Assembly: GCA_030037185.1 (NCBI GenBank)
Contig: JASHRR010000489.1
Span: 1-19,436, forward strand
Length of the DNA: 19,436 nt
Source: Xanthobacteraceae bacterium
GTDB lineage: Bacteria; Pseudomonadota; Alphaproteobacteria; Rhizobiales; Xanthobacteraceae
Direction of reading: 5' to 3'
Shown here: piece after piece, positions 16,140 to 19,436 of the stretch
Layout: every line of letters begins with the position of its first letter
Numbering within the stretch: position 1 is the stretch's first letter
The notes under the pieces: generated by a model
The model's input: only the letters and a program-made list of their open reading frames with translations
Database searches by the model: none
What the model was told of the DNA's origin: nothing
Translations under genes and position numbers: made by a program

Positions 16140-16224
16140 AGCTGAACGGTGTCAGCAACCGTTGACAGCGTTGCACGCTTCTATTCAAATTCTATTCGCA
16201 GGTTTTTCGCGAGCGGGGATGCGA

Positions 16225-17259
16225 ATGAAAACGTTCAGCGTCACGTTGATAGGCTCTTTGTCTGCCGCGGCAATTGCAGCCGTGGTGTCCGCATATCCGG
16301 CAAGGACGCAGACCGCCCGGCCTTTGCCCGACACGGTCGAATCTCACGTTGCGGCCGGCAAGAACGCCGCCGGTGGCCGCGACGACACGCCTGACTTCTA
16401 TGGCTTGGTCACCGCGATCTGCGTTGCTCCGCTAAACGGGGCTGCGTCGCCTAACGCGCCGGCGCCAAGGGAGAACCCCAATCGCAAAGCGACCTATATG
16501 GAGCCGATGCAGGCCTTCGATGATCTGTATTGGATGGGAACCCCGAGCACGTCGAGCTGGCTTCTGACCGCCGACGACGGCTACATCCTCTACGACACCC
16601 AGCGTGTCTATGACTCCGAAGATGTGCTGGTCGACGGCATGAAAAAGCTTGGCTTCGATCCCGCCAAGGTAAAGTACGTCATCGTTTCCCACGGCCACGC
16701 TGGCGAATCTGGCGGCGCTTATCTGTTCCAGGCGCGCTATGGCTCGCGTATTGTAATGAACGATTGGGATATGGTTGAGGCCTCGGTCAACGGCTATCCG
16801 ACCGGCAAGCCAAAGCGCGATATCGTCCCCACGGACGGGATGAAAATCACGGTCGGCGACAGAACCGTCACCATCTATCTGACGCCTGGTCACACGCCCG
16901 GAACGCTCTCGAGCATCTTCCAGGTGCACGACCATGGCAAGCCGCTGACCGTCGTGTATTCGGGCGGCACCGAGTTCAATTTCCCCAACGACGTCCCGCA
17001 TTTTGACCAATACCTCGCGTCTGAACGGAGGCTCGCCTCCCTTGCGGCCGTCGCCGGCGCCACAATCGTTTTGAACAATCAATCCCAGTTCAATGGGGCA
17101 GCGACTAAGCTGAGGATGCTGAAGGATCGCCATCCTGGCGAGGCGCATCCCTTAGACGTCGGGACGAACGCTGTGGCGCGGTATTTCAAGATTGAAGACG
17201 AATGCGCGCAGGCAGTACGTCTGAAGCTTGTGGCCTCTGGAATCACACATGCTCAGTAG
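16225..17259 (+). CDS. Exported metallo-beta-lactamase-fold protein with altered metal motif
   Basis: A 344-residue protein with a Sec leader (TFSVTLIGSLSAAAIAAVVS) and an MBL fold resembling subclass B3 and related hydrolases. Marks are DDLYWMGTPSTSSWLL near 99-114, GYILYDTQR, VIVSHGHAGESGG (152-164), LTPGHTPGTLSS (His223), VYSGG and EAHPLD (His308). In a standard HxHxDH motif Asp and His follow the second His; here Gly160 and Glu161 take their places, so the second zinc site should be lost or rebuilt. This may be a one-metal enzyme or an inactive binding protein. The ATG at 16225 has GGGG six bases upstream; ATG 16219 and an in-frame 16021 start are less likely. No partner gene overlaps. 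The stop lies in a 13-bp-period duplication. The substrate is unknown. Confidence 0.88.
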   Translation: MKTFSVTLIGSLSAAAIAAVVSAYPARTQTARPLPDTVESHVAAGKNAAGGRDDTPDFYGLVTAICVAPLNGAASPNAPAPRENPNRKATYMEPMQAFDDLYWMGTPSTSSWLLTADDGYILYDTQRVYDSEDVLVDGMKKLGFDPAKVKYVIVSHGHAGESGGAYLFQARYGSRIVMNDWDMVEASVNGYPTGKPKRDIVPTDGMKITVGDRTVTIYLTPGHTPGTLSSIFQVHDHGKPLTVVYSGGTEFNFPNDVPHFDQYLASERRLASLAAVAGATIVLNNQSQFNGAATKLRMLKDRHPGEAHPLDVGTNAVARYFKIEDECAQAVRLKLVASGITHAQ

Positions 17260-17273
17260 GATTTCTCAGTAGG
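17252..17273 (+). repeat. Short tandem duplication spanning the MBL gene stop codon
   Basis: CTCAGTAGG occurs at 17252-17260 and 17265-17273 (13-bp period). The first copy carries the TAG stop of the MBL-fold gene. The second lies just downstream and repeats the TAG in another frame. Confidence 0.85.
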
Positions 17274-18055
17274 GTGGTTGCATTCAGGCCGAGCCTTTGA
17301 AGAGGTTCCAGGTAGTGGTTTTCCTAACCGTGCCACTACCGATCTTTCTTGTTGTCCGAGTGACTATCCCGTGGGTGACGACCTCCACCAGACCCTCCTT
17401 CGAGAACAACAGTTGCCCTCATTTGGTCAAAGGATTTCCATCACTCGCAAAACCCATTGCCAACGTCGTTTGGGAACAGAAAGTTGGGGGGCTGTATTTT
17501 ACGAGGTCATGCTTGCACCAGATGTGGTGCTGGAAGGCAACATTCGCAGCTTCAAGCCGGAGGTGCGCGCCAAGATGCTCGCTGCTATTCGAGCGGAGAG
17601 CGAAAGCGGTCGCCGCCATGTCGAATGCGCCGGAGCCGGAGATCAAGAGTTCACCCGGAGGGGGCACCAAGGCCGTGATCAATGATCCGGGTTGGTCATT
17701 GCCGGACCTCTCCATTCACCGGTCCTCGGCTTCGGATGACTGGGGTTCGGGCGGAACCACGAAAACGCCGGCCGGCGCCAATCCCGTACGGCGCGGTGGC
17801 GGCGGGGTCCTTGGCGACGGGCGGCTCTGGAACCCAGCGCTGACGCCGAGAGCACCGTTCGAGCTTTTCGAGGCGGCGCAATCTCATCGTGCTGATTGGT
17901 TCCGCTCAAACAGAAATGGCGGCGAAAGACTAGGTGGGCGCAATTTGGCGGTATCAGGGTGACTAATTCAATGTGATCTGACGAATTTTATTGCCGCAGC
18001 CATCGGAACGTGCAGGTTAGGTGATCGACCTCGTTTACCCCCTTGGAGAGCTTTG
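17260..18055. other. Gene-poor gap between MBL-fold gene and cspA
   Basis: Roughly 0.8 kb with no recognised gene. Overlapping open frames of 135 and 221 codons exist but carry no motif. A short stretch in one frame (about 17512-17610: APDVVLEGNIRSFKPEVRAK) reads like ordinary protein and may be a relic. A later ATG at 17618 opens a Gly/Pro/Ser-rich frame, listed separately. The cspA promoter should lie near 17960-18040. Confidence 0.4.
17618..17962 (+). CDS. Doubtful Gly/Pro/Ser-rich open frame
   Basis: A 114-codon frame starting MSNAPEPEIKSSPGGGTKAV. The composition suggests disordered or non-coding GC-rich sequence. There is no clear ribosome site, no family and no transmembrane or signal segment. 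It is kept only because it is the best-looking frame in this gap. Confidence 0.15.
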   Translation: MSNAPEPEIKSSPGGGTKAVINDPGWSLPDLSIHRSSASDDWGSGGTTKTPAGANPVRRGGGGVLGDGRLWNPALTPRAPFELFEAAQSHRADWFRSNRNGGERLGGRNLAVSG

Positions 18056-18259
18056 ATGTCGACCGGGACTGTGAAGTGGTTTAATCCGACCAAAGGCTAT
18101 GGATTCATCCAACCGCAAGGCGGCGGGCAGGATGTGTTTGTGCACATCTCTGCTGTGGAGAGGGCGGGTCTGTCCACGCTCAATGAAGGCCAGCAAGTCG
18201 AGTTCGAGATCGTGAGCAATCGCGGAAAATCGTCTGCGGAGAATCTTAAGGTCAAATGA
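18056..18259 (+). CDS. cspA: Cold-shock protein (CspA family)
   Basis: A 67-residue single cold-shock domain: [18 protein letters not shown] at the start, RNA-binding motifs KGYGFI (14-19, RNP1) and VFVHI (27-31, RNP2), then [15 protein letters not shown] and a basic end. It binds single-stranded RNA/DNA and acts as an RNA chaperone in the cytoplasm. Length is normal for the family. The ATG at 18056 follows GGAGAG at a good distance; a TTG one codon earlier is unnecessary. Rhizobia carry several paralogues, so the symbol is for the family, not a proven orthologue. It stands alone, with the small Cys-rich gene 49 bp downstream on the same strand. Confidence 0.96.
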   Translation: MSTGTVKWFNPTKGYGFIQPQGGGQDVFVHISAVERAGLSTLNEGQQVEFEIVSNRGKSSAENLKVK

Positions 18260-18308
18260 TCTTGTGACCCGATAACGCCCACGGAAATGGGGAGGCACGA
18301 TCAGACTT

Positions 18309-18542
18309 ATGCGCACCGACCATAATCTTGGCGCAACGGCAGAGTGGTACCTCACCGTTCGGTGCGCAAATCTATTGTGCGCACGGCTCATTGCATTTCA
18401 AAAATCCGTCGGTCAGGGTGACAATCCGGACCTGGGGATCGCAATCACCGGTAATCCGTCCGTCGTTTGCCCATATTGCAAGGTCGCGACGCGTTTTCGC
18501 TACGATCAAATCGAGCGGCGGCAGGTGGTGCTGACGTCTTGA
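18309..18542 (+). CDS. Small Cys-rich (zinc-ribbon-like) hypothetical protein
   Basis: A 77-residue protein with Cys19 and Cys24 (RCANLLC) and Cys54 and Cys57 (VCPYC), an arrangement that could bind one zinc ion. WYLTVRC, IAFQKS and the ending RYDQIERRQV resemble a group of small rhizobial proteins seen near other small stress genes. There is no signal or membrane segment. GGAGG lies 13 bases before the ATG, longer than ideal. It follows cspA by 49 bp and could be co-transcribed. The function is unknown. Confidence 0.65.
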   Translation: MRTDHNLGATAEWYLTVRCANLLCARLIAFQKSVGQGDNPDLGIAITGNPSVVCPYCKVATRFRYDQIERRQVVLTS

Positions 18543-18759
18543 GAATGCGTGGCGGGGGATCAGCATACGTGCGTGGTTCAACGCGGCAAGGATTTGCGCC
18601 CCGCTACACATCGTAGCATGTGCGGATCAAGGCAGAGGTGACAGGCAGACTAGTACGTCGATTCCCTGACACCGATCCTATACTCGCGATGCGCGAGGAT
18701 TCCGTTTTTCGCCATGGCATGTAAGCTGACGGTTGATTCGGCAGCATGGATAAAAAGTC
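18543..18759. other. Short gap before the transposase relic
   Basis: No gene is seen. CTCGCG-atg-CGCGAG (18683-18697) is a perfect 6-bp stem with a three-base loop, followed about nine bases later by TTTTT. It could be a weak terminator or part of the insertion sequence end. No inverted terminal repeat could be paired, because the element's other end is outside the window. Confidence 0.35.
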
Positions 18760-19436
18760 ATGGCGGGATGGCGGCGACCGATTGAATTGGCGGTGAACGA
18801 CGTGGAAGTAGCGGTGTTGAAGGAGATTAGCCGCTCGCGCTCGGAACCGGCGATCCGGGTGCAGAGGGCGCCGATACTGCTGGCCTACCGCGAAGGCCTG
18901 TCGTTTTTTGCGGTAGGACATGCCGTTGGGGGCACCATCAGACGGTCCAGCGCTGCGTGGAGCGAGCCGCAGTCGACGGCCCGATGGCAGCCCTCGATGA
19001 CCGGCCGCCGCCCTGGACTGGCGCGCGGAGAGGCGACGAAAAGGGTTGCCTTAAGCTACTATCGCAGTAGGGAGGTACAAACACCGCCGACAGCGTTCGG
19101 TGTGCGGGCACGGTCCTAGGCAAGGCACCGACGATCACCGCTGAAGCCAAGGCTTGGCTTAAAGACCTGGCTTGCCGTAAGGCCAAGGAACTCGGCTACC
19201 CACACGAACTGTGGACGACGCGCCTTCTTGCCAGCCATGCGCGTGAGCATGGGCCGGCGGAGGGACATGGTTGTCTCGCCAAGCTGGCCCAGGGCACCTT
19301 GTGCAAGATCCTCAATAAGCAGGAGATCAAGCCAGCTCACACAGCGATCAAGCTGATCCTCGACAGTCATTCCGCGCACATCTCCAAAGAGACCAATGCC
19401 TGGCTCGTCAAGCAGCCTGCCGGCTGCTTCCAATTC
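18760..19436 (+). mobile_element. IS630-family transposase relic, internally deleted, cut by window end
   Basis: The N-terminal helix-turn-helix part reads LKEISRSRSEPAIRVQRAPI then LLAYREG. Near 18930 the frame shifts and continues HHQTVQRCVERAAVDGPMAA. There is an in-frame TAG at 19068-19070. From 19125 the same frame reads TITAEAKAWLKDLACRKAKE then LGYPHELWTTRLLASHAREH, typical of rhizobial IS630 transposases. Then KILNKQEIKP joins directly to AHTAIKLILDSHSAHISKET, text that normally lies well downstream with the second catalytic Asp. The part holding the first catalytic Asp is therefore deleted. The element is dead. Family matches are from memory of conserved motifs. Confidence 0.88.

Noticed and set aside
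17297..17962. A 221-codon open frame starting with a hydrophobic segment
   Set aside because: The start looks leader-like, but the remainder is compositionally random, has no motif and no ribosome site, and overlaps another equally long frame.
1..19436. CRISPR arrays, tRNA or rRNA genes, prophage structural genes
   Set aside because: No regularly spaced repeats, cloverleaf-like tRNA ends, rRNA text or phage structural proteins were seen by eye; dedicated scans were not run.

Overview
The window is GC-rich and looks like an alphaproteobacterium of the Bradyrhizobium/Nitrobacteraceae type. This is inferred from the gene families: a molybdenum hydroxylase pair with a Tat-type leader, an orphan Bug-type binding protein, a PQQ dehydrogenase, a small protein with the ETFPASDP signature, a DUF2945 protein, CspA, and rhizobial-style IS630 and tyrosine-recombinase relics. 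No rRNA, tRNA or CRISPR array was seen. Coding density is low, with many gaps of 0.5-1.2 kb that hold decayed genes, as expected of an accessory or catabolic region rather than core chromosome.

Layout. 1-623 (minus): the start of a molybdopterin-binding subunit and the complete 2Fe-2S subunit of a xanthine dehydrogenase-family oxidoreductase, overlapping by 4 bp. 1807-3579 (plus): an isolated NodU/CmcH-type carbamoyltransferase. 4308-6545 (plus): a binding-protein-like protein without a signal peptide, followed by an NtaA-type flavin monooxygenase. 6572-7561 (minus): a tripartite tricarboxylate transporter (Bug) binding protein, convergent with the monooxygenase. 8527-9024: two small stress-type proteins. 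9083-9311: a frameshifted tyrosine recombinase relic, followed by two short repeat tracts. 9647-10117: an exported VOC (glyoxalase-fold) protein. 10733-11196: a LysR regulator relic. 11260-13347: a large exported alpha/beta-hydrolase-domain protein, convergent with a PQQ-dependent alcohol dehydrogenase at 13511-15259. 15504-15836: a heavily frameshifted ATP-dependent DNA ligase relic. 16225-17259: an exported metallo-beta-lactamase-fold protein. 18056-18542: CspA and a small Cys-rich protein. 18760-19436: an IS630-type transposase relic that runs off the end.

The genes suggest a scavenging or catabolic zone. Uptake receptors (4308-5186, 6572-7561) and a flavin monooxygenase lie beside a group of four predicted exported proteins: VOC, hydrolase, PQQ dehydrogenase and MBL fold. 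No substrate can be assigned from sequence alone. The most unusual proteins are the PQQ dehydrogenase, which has the lanthanide-type Asp but lacks the usual metal Glu and Cys-Cys pair, and the MBL protein, whose HxHxDH motif reads HGHAGE. No clearly new multi-gene system is proven here.
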